A DNA stretch of 64,000 nt from Rhodospirillaceae bacterium UBA1479 (GCA_002325375.1 DCRZ01000008.1:293365-357364); one strand, 5' to 3'. Counted from the stretch's first letter, positions 26,945 through 36,817 are shown. Notes: generated by a model not told the origin, from the letters alone. Numbers and translations are program-made.

Positions 26945-27553
26945 TCAGGTTTTACGTTTTAAGAGGAAGCCCCAGTAGACATCCGGCCCGATAGAAAGCG
27001 GGATGTTGATATCATGCGCCCAGATTTGTTCGAACCCGGCCCGGGCGAACAGGTGCTGCCACATGGTCTTGCCCATGACGCTGTAGTGATTGGGATTACT
27101 TTCGTGCTGGGCAACGGTTTCCGGCGCCGGCACCTCCACATACAATCCACCGCCCGTCGTCAGCAACCGATTGAACTCGGACAGGGTAAACATCGGAAAA
27201 ATGCTGTGCTCCAGGGCATGGCGGCACCAGATGAAGTCGAACGACCCGTCGTCGAAATCCAGATCCGACATGTCCATCTCGGCTACATCGAAACCCTTCT
27301 CGCGGCATATCGCGACGTCGTCGCCGAGCGTAATACCGCTGGCGGAAATACCCTTCTTCTTGAATTCAGCCAGCGCCGGGCCCTGCCCACAACCAACATC
27401 AAGCACGCGCTGATCAGGACGGAGATCGCCCTTCGACACCAGGAGATCAACGATCTGAGTCGTGATCTGTTCGTGCAGGTCACTGCTTTCTTCGGGATAA
27501 ATGTCGCCTTTTCTTGCTTCCAAGAAGGCAGACAGACGATCGAACATGGTCAT
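26945..27553 (-). CDS. Class I SAM-dependent methyltransferase
   Basis: A 202-residue protein. Motif I is VLDVGCGQGPALAEF, followed by ITLGDDVAICREKGFDVAEMDMSDLDFDDGSFDFIWCRHALEHSIFPMFTLSEFNRLL, the classic methyltransferase-11 layout. The end (FARAGFEQIWAHDINIPLSIGPDVYWGFLLKRK) may contact the substrate. Three in-frame starts lie close together (TTG 27559, ATG 27553, ATG 27547) and none has a clear ribosome binding site. The CRHALEHS motif is frequent in enzymes acting on glycans or lipids, but the substrate cannot be assigned. Confidence 0.85.
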   Translation of the reverse strand: MTMFDRLSAFLEARKGDIYPEESSDLHEQITTQIVDLLVSKGDLRPDQRVLDVGCGQGPALAEFKKKGISASGITLGDDVAICREKGFDVAEMDMSDLDFDDGSFDFIWCRHALEHSIFPMFTLSEFNRLLTTGGGLYVEVPAPETVAQHESNPNHYSVMGKTMWQHLFARAGFEQIWAHDINIPLSIGPDVYWGFLLKRKT

Positions 27554-27643
27554 AAACAAGCCGGAGGTTGCATTTCTAGGTACCGTAACACCATGTCACA
27601 GAGCAGCCCCGAAATCCCAGGCCAATTTTCCCGGCCGTTGACG

Positions 27644-27847
27644 TCACCTGGTACTTCCGCCCCTTCCCTTCAAGAGGTCAACAAGCCGTCCCACGGCCTG
27701 GTGGAACGCGCGGGCGCGTAGCAGCCGCGCTTTCCTGAGCCCGGCATCGATCGCGTCCTGGCTGACGGTGGAATTCAACCGGCCAATCGGTGAATGCAGG
27801 CCGGCTTCGTCGATCTGCTGCAGGGCATTGTTGGACAGGATGTTCAT
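27644..27847 (-). CDS. Small protein of unknown function, divergent from HxlR regulator
   Basis: A 67-residue protein starting MNILSNNALQQIDEAGLHSPIGRL and ending in a basic amphipathic helix (LRKARLLRARAFHQAVGRLVDLLKGRG). GGAG lies seven bases before ATG 27847, which supports this start over an open-frame start at 27922 that would cross the operator array. It shares the operator-rich gap with the HxlR-type regulator, so it is probably the regulator's target. No family recognised. The basic helix could contact nucleic acid, membrane or a protein partner. Confidence 0.6.
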   Translation of the reverse strand: MNILSNNALQQIDEAGLHSPIGRLNSTVSQDAIDAGLRKARLLRARAFHQAVGRLVDLLKGRGGSTR

Positions 27848-27882
27848 GGCGGGGTCTCCGGCTCCGGATGTCAGCGCATCAT

Positions 27883-27938
27883 AACTTGCATAAAACAAGT
27901 TAATTTGTTTTATGCAATTCACTTGTTTTATGCAAGTT
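27883..27938. promoter_or_regulatory. Triple 13-bp operator array for HxlR-type regulator
   Basis: The unit TTGTTTTATGCAA occurs three times: inverted at 27886-27898, and direct at 27905-27917 and 27923-27935. The outer two extend to an 18-bp perfect inverted repeat (27883-27900 with 27921-27938). Centre spacings are 19 and 18 bp. It lies between the divergent small gene and the HxlR gene, so it probably controls both. Confidence 0.8.
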
Positions 27939-27957
27939 GTTTTTTTATGCTACGCAG

Positions 27958-28383
27958 ATGAAGAACGAGACCAAAAAACACGACAGCAACTGTTTGGTCG
28001 CCTACGGCATCGACACTTTCGGCGACCGCTGGTCGTTCCTGGTGCTGCGCGACATGATGCTGTACGGCAAGTGCCGCTATGGCGAGTTTCTCTGCTGCGA
28101 GGAACAGATCGCGACCAACGTCCTGGCCCAGCGACTGAAGCACCTGGAACGCGAAGGAATCATTTCCAAGGCGCGTGATCCGGAAAATCGCCGCAGCTAT
28201 ATCTACAGCCTCACGGACAAGGGCCTGGACCTGGCCCCCGTCCTGCTTGAAATCATCCGCTGGAGCAGCCGCCACCTTGAAATGAACGCCCGCCGTCGCC
28301 GCCTGCTGAAACGTATCGAAACGGACCGCGACGGCATCCTGGCGGACATCCGCGACGGCCGGGCGATTCTGACCGCGCCCTGA
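27958..28383 (+). CDS. HxlR-type winged-helix transcriptional regulator
   Basis: A 141-residue regulator. The HxlR signature is clear: SNCLVAYGIDTFGDRWSFLVLRDMMLYGKCRYGEFL, then IATNVLAQRLKHLEREGIISKARDPENRRSYIYSLTDKGLDLAPVLLEII. HxlR members are dimeric winged-helix proteins that sense aldehydes, quinones or redox state. Three cysteines (in NCLVAY and LCCEEQ) could allow thiol sensing. ATG 27958 is preferred; a TTG at 27937 would overlap the operator. It is divergent from the small protein gene and convergent with the CoA transferase gene. Confidence 0.88.
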   Translation: MKNETKKHDSNCLVAYGIDTFGDRWSFLVLRDMMLYGKCRYGEFLCCEEQIATNVLAQRLKHLEREGIISKARDPENRRSYIYSLTDKGLDLAPVLLEIIRWSSRHLEMNARRRRLLKRIETDRDGILADIRDGRAILTAP

Positions 28384-28404
28384 CGCCCCCGCCTGAAAAC
28401 CAAA

Positions 28405-28437
28405 ATCCCCCGCAACGGCCGGGCCGATGCGAGGGAT
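28405..28437 (-). terminator. Terminator candidate for the CoA transferase operon
   Basis: ATCCC-C-CGCA (28405-28414) pairs with TGCG-A-GGGAT (28428-28437) with one mismatch. On the minus strand the stem is followed by TTTGGTTTTC. A second GC-rich inverted repeat covers 28441-28468. The HxlR and CoA transferase genes converge here. Confidence 0.5.
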
Positions 28438-28483
28438 CACTGGAACGGCGGCCGATTACCCGGCCGTCCAAAATCTCAGGCAA

Positions 28484-29689
28484 TCAGATCGCCCCCTCTT
28501 CCTTGAGCTTGGCAAGTTCTTCCTTGGAAATTCCCAGTTCACCGCACAGGATTTCCTCGTTGCTCTGCCCCTTGCGCTGACCGGGATGGCGAACCTTCGC
28601 CGGGGTCTCGGACATGAACGGAAACGCGTTGGTCATGCGCAGCTTGCCCAAATCTTCATCCTCGATTTCGATGATGTCGTTGCGTGCCTGGTACTGCGGA
28701 TCCTGGTAGATCTGGTCGATGGTATAGGCCGGGCCGATGGCGGCTTCCGCCTTCTCGAACTCGTCCAGAACCGTCTTCAGATCGTGTTGCTTGATCCACC
28801 CGGCGACAATGCCGTCGATCTCGTCGATATGCTTGACCCGGTCCTGCGGTGTCTGGAACCGCGGGTCGGCCGCAACTTCCGGCCCGCCGCACAGCGTCAG
28901 CACCCGCGTCACGATGGCCGGAGAGTTGGTCGAGATGGCAACCCAATGCCCGTCCTTGGACTGATAGGTGTTGCGCGGCGCGTTGTTCTTCGACCGGTTG
29001 CCCCAGCGCTGCTGAACCACGCCCAGCTGGTCGTATTCCATGGGCTGCGGGCCCATGACCTGGAACAGGGGTTCGTAGATCGACAGGTCGATGTACTGCC
29101 CTTCCCCCGACCCTTGGGCGTCGCGGTGGTAGAGCGCGAACATGGCGGCGAAGGTGCCGTAGGCCGCCGCCACGCCGTCGGCCAGGCCGAAGTTCGGCAG
29201 GGTCGGCGGACCTTCGGGCACGCCGGTGATGCTGGCGAAACCGGAGAATGCTTCCGCGATGGTGCCGAACCCGGGCCGGTTCTTGTAAGGGCCGGTCTGG
29301 CCGAAGCCGGTGACCCGCACCATCACCAGGCGCGGGTTGATCTTCTTCAAATCCTCCCACCCCAGGCCCCATTTCTCCATGGTGCCGGTACGGAAATTTT
29401 CGATCAGCACGTCCGCCGTCTTGACCAGTTCCTTGAACAGGGCCTGGCCCTTTTCATGGCTGAAGTTCAGGGTGACGCAGCGCTTGTTGCGGTTGGCCAT
29501 CTTGAACCACAGGCCGACGCCGTCCTTCTTCTGACCCGTTTCCCGCAGCACGTCGCCGCGTGGATGTTCGACCTTGATGACGTCGGCGCCGAAATCACCC
29601 ATCAGCATGCCGATGGTCGGCCCGGCGATCACCGTGGCGGCATCAATGACCCGCAGCCCCTGCAATGGGGACGTTTTCTGTTCTGTCAC
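28484..29689 (-). CDS. CaiB/BaiF family CoA transferase
   Basis: A 401-residue class III CoA transferase. Motifs: LQGLRVIDAATVIAGPTIGMLMGDFGADVIKVEHPRGD, ENFRTGTMEKWGLGWEDLKKINPRLVMVRVTGFGQTGPYKNRPGFG and QYIDLSIYEPLF. Such enzymes move CoA between carboxylic acids through an aspartyl-CoA intermediate. The start is GTG 29689, with AAGGA seven bases upstream and 11 bases after the TauD-type gene stop; the open frame running further upstream overlaps that gene and is rejected. It is co-transcribed with the dioxygenase, so the acid activated may be that enzyme's substrate or product. Identity unknown. Confidence 0.92.
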   Translation of the reverse strand: MTEQKTSPLQGLRVIDAATVIAGPTIGMLMGDFGADVIKVEHPRGDVLRETGQKKDGVGLWFKMANRNKRCVTLNFSHEKGQALFKELVKTADVLIENFRTGTMEKWGLGWEDLKKINPRLVMVRVTGFGQTGPYKNRPGFGTIAEAFSGFASITGVPEGPPTLPNFGLADGVAAAYGTFAAMFALYHRDAQGSGEGQYIDLSIYEPLFQVMGPQPMEYDQLGVVQQRWGNRSKNNAPRNTYQSKDGHWVAISTNSPAIVTRVLTLCGGPEVAADPRFQTPQDRVKHIDEIDGIVAGWIKQHDLKTVLDEFEKAEAAIGPAYTIDQIYQDPQYQARNDIIEIEDEDLGKLRMTNAFPFMSETPAKVRHPGQRKGQSNEEILCGELGISKEELAKLKEEGAI

Positions 29690-29700
29690 GATGATATCCT

Positions 29701-30585
29701 TCAGGCGGCGTTCGGTTCGGGAACGGCGAAGTCTTCGGGCCGCAGGAAGATGGTCGTGCGCCGGGCGAACCGCGGTTTCGTCAGATCGAAGGCCTCGCGG
29801 CGGTGCCACAGGCGGGCGTTGTCCCACATCACCACGTCACCGTTGCGCCAGGTATGGGTGTAGACGAACTTGTCCTGCAGCATGTGCTGGGTCAGAGCCT
29901 CAAGCAGTTCCTTGCTTTCCGCTTCCTCCAGCCCGTCGATCCCGACGGTCTTGTTGGGATCGATGTACACCGACTTCTGACCCGTCGCCGGATTTTCCAG
30001 GACGATGTCATGGGTCGCCGCCGGGGTCCGGTCGTGGATTTTCTTCATCTCCTCGGCGTTGTTGCCGAGGTCCAGGACCGTCGTCGAATCCTTCCGGTCG
30101 GCGTACTTGGCCGTGGCGCGGCGGCCTTCGATCGCCTTGCGCAGATTGTCCGGCAGGGTTTCGTAGCCGAGCCGGGTGTTGCAATAGGACGTGCGGCCCT
30201 CGTTCTCCGGCATTTCAGCGGCATAGAAGATCGAGCCCGAGGCCGGACGCAGGCGATAGATCTGGTCGTGGTGCCAATAAACCTCGTAGTTCCCGAGCCC
30301 GCCGAGCGGCGTGCCGTCGGGGCGTTTCAGGTTGGTGATGTAGATGATTTCCGGATTGTCCGGCGACAGCATGTCGTCGCGCACGATGATGTCCATTTCG
30401 CCGAACCGGCGGGAATATTCGACCTGTTGTTTTTCGCTCAGGCTTTGGCGGCGCAACAGCAACAGGGGTTCCTGCTGCCACAGCTTGTAGATCGCATCGA
30501 AGGTTTCATCGGTCAACTCGGACAGATCGACGTCCAGGATTTCCAGGCCGAAAGTGTCCGTCAGGGGTCGGGTGCGCAGTTGCAT
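29701..30585 (-). CDS. TauD/TfdA family Fe(II)/2-oxoglutarate dioxygenase
   Basis: A 294-residue non-heme iron dioxygenase. The iron facial triad is His105-x-Asp107 (YWHHDQIYR) and the distal histidine in ARLWHRREAF; the 2-oxoglutarate arginine lies in FARRTTIFLRP. TauD/TfdA enzymes hydroxylate small acids (taurine, phenoxyacetates, carnitine precursors) and cause cleavage or detoxification. ATG 30585 (MQLRTRPLTDTFG) is chosen; an open frame extends 18 codons further upstream to 30639 without support and would run over the palindrome at 30619-30630. It is the first gene of an operon with the CoA transferase. No sulfonate transporter is nearby, so taurine is not implied. Confidence 0.92.
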   Translation of the reverse strand: MQLRTRPLTDTFGLEILDVDLSELTDETFDAIYKLWQQEPLLLLRRQSLSEKQQVEYSRRFGEMDIIVRDDMLSPDNPEIIYITNLKRPDGTPLGGLGNYEVYWHHDQIYRLRPASGSIFYAAEMPENEGRTSYCNTRLGYETLPDNLRKAIEGRRATAKYADRKDSTTVLDLGNNAEEMKKIHDRTPAATHDIVLENPATGQKSVYIDPNKTVGIDGLEEAESKELLEALTQHMLQDKFVYTHTWRNGDVVMWDNARLWHRREAFDLTKPRFARRTTIFLRPEDFAVPEPNAA

Positions 30586-30618
30586 TTGGGGGGTTCCTCG
30601 GGTTTTTTGAACGGGCAC

Positions 30619-30630
30619 ATTGTATACAAT
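30619..30630. promoter_or_regulatory. Perfect GntR-type palindrome upstream of the TauD operon
   Basis: ATTGTATACAAT is a perfect 12-bp palindrome 34 bp upstream of the dioxygenase ATG. It fits the FadR-subfamily GntR consensus TNGTnnnACNA, with no extra spacer. No GntR gene is in the window, so a regulator encoded elsewhere is implied. Confidence 0.6.
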
Positions 30631-30705
30631 CCAAAACATCCATCAACCGGCAAATCCCGGCATTCCGCGATTTTTCCAAATTCCGATTAGAAATACAGCC
30701 CCGTC

Positions 30706-33591
30706 TTACTTTGCCCCGGCCAACCCCCTGATATCGAAATTCCGCAATTCGGCCTGGATTGCCTGGCCGATATTGCCGGTCAGGTTGACCGTCAGGTCCA
30801 CAGGTCTGCCTTCCTGAATCTTCGGATTCCTGCCCTGGACATGAGCCTGAATCTGCACGTCCTTTTGCGCGTCGCCGTCCAATGTCAGCGTCATGCCGTC
30901 AAACCGCAGGTCTTCCAGGATGTCGAGAACCATGTCTATACGGCCACCTTCGGGAGCCTGGCCGGGCATTGGCCGGGTCGGCGATTTGAACGCGAGCAGC
31001 CCCTTACCCTGAGATGTCAAAAGGCCGCCCCGGATCGCCACCGTCCCGCCCTCACCCAACTTGACGGGAATTCGACCGGACAGTTTTCCTTCAGCCTTGA
31101 GACCTGGAATGTTCATCTGCGCCGCCAGGTCGCCGAGGCCCACCCCGTCCACATGCAGGGTCATGCGCTCAGGCGGCACACCGTCCCTGATGGCCATATC
31201 CTCGGCCCAGATGCGGCCGCCGATGCCGGCCAACTCCGCCCGTTCCACCTTTATGGAAGACGGCCCCAGGATCTGGAACCGCAAGCGCCCGTCGGCGGCC
31301 GGCAATGCCGCGACCACCTGCTCGATCACGACTTCCTGGCCCGGCGGAGACACGGGCGGCCAGAGATGTTCCAGTTGAACGCGTCCCGATATCCCCGTCG
31401 CCTGGGTTGGACCTAATTGCAGGTTACCGCCGGTGACGGCGAAGGTGCCCGTGCCCGCTGCCGGATCACCCGGCGGCAGGGAAAATTCCGCGGCCAGACT
31501 GGAAAACCCCGCGACAAATCCTTTGGCTGCCGGCGGTAACAGCGCAGGTGCGGGCGTGATGCCGGCACCGCGCAGGCTGCCCGTGACCTGGATGGGGCGG
31601 AGTCCGGTCTTGTCCCACTCCGTTATCGCCGAAGCCTGAACCGTACCGGTGATGCTTTTGATGAAAGGGGTCAGCAGCGGCGTGATCGCGTGCACTCCGC
31701 CGTCGATCCCGGCCAGATTAAGCGGCACCATGTCGACGCGCCCGCTGCCGGCTTTCGTGCGCGTGGTCTCGTTCGCAGCGAAGCTCGCGATCAAACCGGA
31801 GCGGTCCTGCCGCAACGTGCCCTCGACATCCCACTTGCGCGGGCTCCAACGCCCCTTGGCGGTGACGGCAAAGGGGGCCGCCGCCGTATGGCGCAGGGTC
31901 TTTGCCGCCGCCTGAAGGTTCCAGGCGGCATTCGCCGCACCTTGGCCGGTGGCTGTCAGGCTCAGGCCTTCGGCTTCGATATCCAGGTCCGGCAGATGGG
32001 CGTCCAGCCCCGCAAGGGTGAGCCGCACGTCCGGCGGCCCCGCTGGCGGGACCGTAACGGTTACCCCACCCGTGACCCGCGCCGTGCGCAGCACCGCCAT
32101 ACGGCCGCCGAACCTCGCTGAGGCTGAGGGCGAGGTCATTCGGTACTTCATGTCCAATTTGGTCGCGACGCCCTCGGTGAAAGTGATCGTGCCGCTCCCC
32201 CCTGGAACCACCTCCAGGGCAAGTGGTCCGTCGAACGACGCACCCGCCACGTCGGCGCGATCCAGTTTCAAGCGTATTTTCTCGGCGTTGATTTTTTTCA
32301 GCCGGAGCGGAATCAAACCGAGTTCCAATCCACCCGCGAGTCGAGCCTCGACCTGACCACCCAACGGCTTGCCGGATACCGATGCATCTTCATTAAGCCT
32401 AATGACAAGGTCATCTTTGCTGTAGTCCACTTGAGCCTTTGCCCATATGTTCCAAGGCCCTTCAAAACCCGGATACCTGACATCGGCAGCATCCAGTTCG
32501 ACCCAGACAGGCAGTGGAGAGAATATGCTCGCCCACACAGGTTCAGGCTGCACAAGGACCAAGTCAGTGTCCAGTTTCACCGTTGCCCGCCCGGACAGGC
32601 CGACCACGCCAAGTGTTTCCAAATCGGGCGCCTCGATCTTCGCCATTACCGAGGTGACCTTGCGGGTCGACTTACCCGCTAGAGACGCCTGCCCTGCCGC
32701 ATTCACCAAAAGACCGCGACTAGATTCCACTAAGTCCAATTCCCAGTGAGCTACTCCCCCCTTCATCTTGGCCTTTACGTTTCCCCCTCCTCGAAGCTGC
32801 ATCGGGCCGCGCAGACCCTCGATAGAAAATGCGGCGGTAGCATCCATGTTAAGAGGGTTCGACAGATCTCCAGATATACTCATAGGGCCGGAAAAGTGCG
32901 CGACGGAGCCCCCACCCAAGCTGCCTTGCCCACCCTCTACGACGATGTCCAGCGCGACCTGGCCACCCTTCGCCCGATGCCCTGTCAAACGTATGGTTGC
33001 CTGCGCCAATGGATGGACGATGTCGACCAGGGCCTGTTTCAACACCAGGCCGCCGCCCGCCTGCGGCGCCAAGGCCACATCCATCAGGGACAGGGTCGTC
33101 GGCCCGCCCGCATGGGCGATGTCTATGAGGGTGTCGGTCAGGGTAATCTCGGGCAGGGCCAATGCGCCGCCGCCCGTGCCGCCATCGGCAAACAGGGGCA
33201 TCAGATCACCCCAGTTAACGGTCCCACCTTTGATCGCCAAGGAAAGCTGTACCCCTTCCAGCGACAGCGCGCCGACCTTAGGCGCGGTCCAGCTGGGCCA
33301 GGTCAAATCCATGCCAAGGCGGGCGATGCGCGCCGTGCCGGCAGGCCCGGTCGCCAGATTACGGACCTCGACCCGCCAGGGGGTCAGACGGGTGATCTCC
33401 AGGTTGCTGCCGCCGAGCCCCATCTCTGCCAATTGGCCCCGCACCAGTTTCTCGGCGATGGGTGCCCGGTTGACCGCGACCACGGCAATGCCAGCGGCCA
33501 ATACCGCGACGACGACCGCAGCCCACAAGGACCTGCGCCGCCATTTCGGCGCGGATGTGTCAGAAGGAATGGTTTCCGGTTGGTCCGCCAC
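30706..33591 (-). CDS. YdbH-like AsmA-superfamily membrane-anchored protein
   Basis: A 961-residue protein with one N-terminal membrane anchor (about residues 21-41, SLWAAVVVAVLAAGIAVVAV). The rest is a long beta-rich repeat region in the periplasm. Features such as LGGSNLEITRLTPWRVEVRNLATG near the N-terminus and LDILEDLRFDGMTLTLDGDAQKDVQIQAHVQGRNP near the C-terminus resemble YdbH (DctA-YdbH domain). YdbH in E. coli acts with TamB and YhdP as a bridge carrying phospholipid to the outer membrane. No YnbE- or YdbL-like small partner was seen beside it. The C-terminus is at 30706. Confidence 0.8.
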   Translation of the reverse strand: MADQPETIPSDTSAPKWRRRSLWAAVVVAVLAAGIAVVAVNRAPIAEKLVRGQLAEMGLGGSNLEITRLTPWRVEVRNLATGPAGTARIARLGMDLTWPSWTAPKVGALSLEGVQLSLAIKGGTVNWGDLMPLFADGGTGGGALALPEITLTDTLIDIAHAGGPTTLSLMDVALAPQAGGGLVLKQALVDIVHPLAQATIRLTGHRAKGGQVALDIVVEGGQGSLGGGSVAHFSGPMSISGDLSNPLNMDATAAFSIEGLRGPMQLRGGGNVKAKMKGGVAHWELDLVESSRGLLVNAAGQASLAGKSTRKVTSVMAKIEAPDLETLGVVGLSGRATVKLDTDLVLVQPEPVWASIFSPLPVWVELDAADVRYPGFEGPWNIWAKAQVDYSKDDLVIRLNEDASVSGKPLGGQVEARLAGGLELGLIPLRLKKINAEKIRLKLDRADVAGASFDGPLALEVVPGGSGTITFTEGVATKLDMKYRMTSPSASARFGGRMAVLRTARVTGGVTVTVPPAGPPDVRLTLAGLDAHLPDLDIEAEGLSLTATGQGAANAAWNLQAAAKTLRHTAAAPFAVTAKGRWSPRKWDVEGTLRQDRSGLIASFAANETTRTKAGSGRVDMVPLNLAGIDGGVHAITPLLTPFIKSITGTVQASAITEWDKTGLRPIQVTGSLRGAGITPAPALLPPAAKGFVAGFSSLAAEFSLPPGDPAAGTGTFAVTGGNLQLGPTQATGISGRVQLEHLWPPVSPPGQEVVIEQVVAALPAADGRLRFQILGPSSIKVERAELAGIGGRIWAEDMAIRDGVPPERMTLHVDGVGLGDLAAQMNIPGLKAEGKLSGRIPVKLGEGGTVAIRGGLLTSQGKGLLAFKSPTRPMPGQAPEGGRIDMVLDILEDLRFDGMTLTLDGDAQKDVQIQAHVQGRNPKIQEGRPVDLTVNLTGNIGQAIQAELRNFDIRGLAGAK

Positions 33592-33598
33592 GTGATCC

Positions 33599-33620
33599 GA
33601 TCCCCCTTACTTGGGGGATC
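33599..33620 (-). terminator. Stem-loop downstream of pccB
   Basis: GATCCCCC (33599-33606) and GGGGGATC (33613-33620) form a perfect 8-bp stem with a six-base loop in the 45-bp gap between the pccB stop and the YdbH-like start. There is no T run, so it may be a weak terminator or a processing site. Confidence 0.4.
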
Positions 33621-33636
33621 ATAGCAAAGATCGCCC

Positions 33637-35169
<1,533 letters not shown>

Positions 35170-35466
35170 GGAATCGCGTCTCGCTGATGGTCGTTTCGCC
35201 GCGGGGTTCGGGAGGGGCCAAAGGATACTGTCGGGCCTTATGTTGCGCCAGCGAAAATACCGACCTCATTTCATAGCCATCGAAATCGATGAATCATTGT
35301 TAATTTATCTGCATGGTCCGTTGTTAACCATCATGATATAAGCATTCCGCACCGTTCGCCGGGAACGTGTACGCGAATGGTTAATCAATAAATTCCGGGC
35401 CGAAAAAGCCCACTCATCAGGGTGTGTCACGCGGTCGGGCTTAGTTTAAGGGAGCCTCGGGGACGC
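35170..35466. other. 297-bp divergent promoter region, pccB and response regulator
   Basis: No gene is visible. The region is AT-rich in the middle (35265-35395). It holds CATCGA-AA-TCGATG at 35279-35292, a 6-bp inverted repeat with a two-base spacer, and several TTAA elements, but no full TTAA-N7-TTAA CtrA site was found. A good ribosome binding site for the response regulator is also absent. Confidence 0.6.
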
Positions 35467-36039
35467 ATGCCCGATTATAATCTTTCACGTCTGAACGTAC
35501 TGGTCGTCGAGCAACATGCGCCGATGCGGCATTTGATCCGCAACATCCTGCACGAGTTCGGGATTGAGAACGTGCGCGATGCCGGCGACGAGAAGACCGC
35601 CTTCGAACTGTTCCAGGAATTCCCCGCCGATCTGGTGCTGACCGACTGGTCCCCGGGCCTCAACGGCATGTCGTTCCTTGACCGAATCCGCAAACACGCG
35701 GAAAGCCGCGACATGTTCGCGCCGGTCGTCATGATCACCGCCTTCACGGAACTGCATCAGGTGTGCAAGGCACGCGATGCCGGGATCAACGAATTCCTGG
35801 CCAAACCGTTTTCCGCCCATCTGATCTATTCGCGCATCAAGTCGCTGATTGAAAATCCCCGCCTGTATGTCCGCGCCGACAGCTATTTCGGCCCTGACCG
35901 CCGCCGCCGGGCGCTGAATTACCGCGGCCGCGAACGCCGCGACGAGGCACCGACGGAATTGCCGACCCAACGCGGACGGGCCGCCGCACCGTTGAACACC
36001 AGCGGCCCGGCACCGGGCAGCAACCCGATCTACAACTGA
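35467..36039 (+). CDS. Single-domain response regulator with modified acidic pocket
   Basis: A 190-residue protein with a receiver at residues 9-125. Phosphoacceptor D60 (LVLTDWSPG), T91 and K113 (FLAKPF) are intact, but the acidic pair is E15-Q16 (VLVVEQHAPM), so one Mg2+-coordinating residue is lost. It shares the C-terminal tail with the regulator at 3975-4514 (YFGPDRRRRAL, then GRERRDE), and adds a proline- and glycine-rich end. There is no DNA-binding domain. Phosphorylation may be weak or Mg2+ binding changed. It stands alone between pccB (divergent) and the ATP12 gene (convergent). Confidence 0.9.
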   Translation: MPDYNLSRLNVLVVEQHAPMRHLIRNILHEFGIENVRDAGDEKTAFELFQEFPADLVLTDWSPGLNGMSFLDRIRKHAESRDMFAPVVMITAFTELHQVCKARDAGINEFLAKPFSAHLIYSRIKSLIENPRLYVRADSYFGPDRRRRALNYRGRERRDEAPTELPTQRGRAAAPLNTSGPAPGSNPIYN

Positions 36040-36054
36040 TCCTGGTTTGACGGG

Positions 36055-36789
36055 CTAGAGAAGGCTCAGGAAGGTTTCCGCCTGGGCGATTTCCGCCTGC
36101 AGGGCACGCAGGCGGTCGAGGGATTCCTTGTCTTCCCCCCATTTTTCACTCTGATAGCTTTCATCGAGCTGCGACGCGGCGACCGCCGCCATGGCATCCA
36201 GCCGCCCCTGCACCAGCGCCAGACCGATTACCAAGGACCCCGCCGCCTGAGTGGCGGCAGCAAGCGCCGTCAGCCGATAGGCATCCAGGTCGGAGACCGC
36301 GCGGGCAAGGGCGCCAACGGCCGCCTTGGGCTGATCCACGGGCACGATGCCCTCGGTCACCACAAGTACTGCCCCCAGGTCATCCGCTGCCCAGGCCAGC
36401 AAAGGATCCCAGTGATCGGCCTGAAGCTGCACCAGATCCGCCGGCGCCGTGGCCCGATAGCACAACAGATCCGTCTCACCGTATCGGACGATGCGGTCCG
36501 CGACCTCGGCCTGCTGCGGCGCGATGCGGTCGATGGCGGTGAATGCCAGTTGGGTCAGCGGCATGGATGCAGGCAGAATTTTTTCCGACTGTGCATCCCA
36601 TTCCGCCGCCACGGCCTCGGCCAGGGGGCGGCTCGGCACCGCAAGCTCGCGGGCAACCGGTGACTTCACCCGCCGGCCATCGAGCAATATCTGAAACGCC
36701 TCCCCTGCCCCACTTGCGTCGGCATCATCGACCGCAACCGGGGTGATCGTGACGTCGCGGTAGAACCGTTTCATATCGGGTTTCAGCAT
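36055..36789 (-). CDS. ATP12-family F1-ATPase assembly chaperone
   Basis: A 244-residue ATP12 homologue: MKRFYRDVTITPV, FQILLDGRRVKSPVARELAVPSRPLAEAVAAEWDAQ, PLTQLAFTAIDRI and DLLCYRATAPADLVQLQADHWDPLLAWA are all hallmark blocks. In mitochondria and alphaproteobacteria it binds the F1 alpha subunit during ATP synthase assembly. ATG 36789 is preferred, with ATG 36774 as alternative. The position next to a HAD phosphatase and an rluC-crcB neighbourhood is a familiar alphaproteobacterial arrangement. Here an AsmA gene sits between it and the phosphatase. Confidence 0.93.
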   Translation of the reverse strand: MLKPDMKRFYRDVTITPVAVDDADASGAGEAFQILLDGRRVKSPVARELAVPSRPLAEAVAAEWDAQSEKILPASMPLTQLAFTAIDRIAPQQAEVADRIVRYGETDLLCYRATAPADLVQLQADHWDPLLAWAADDLGAVLVVTEGIVPVDQPKAAVGALARAVSDLDAYRLTALAAATQAAGSLVIGLALVQGRLDAMAAVAASQLDESYQSEKWGEDKESLDRLRALQAEIAQAETFLSLL

Positions 36790-36817
36790 GGCGTGGATCC
36801 GGAGTGTTGAGCGGCGG

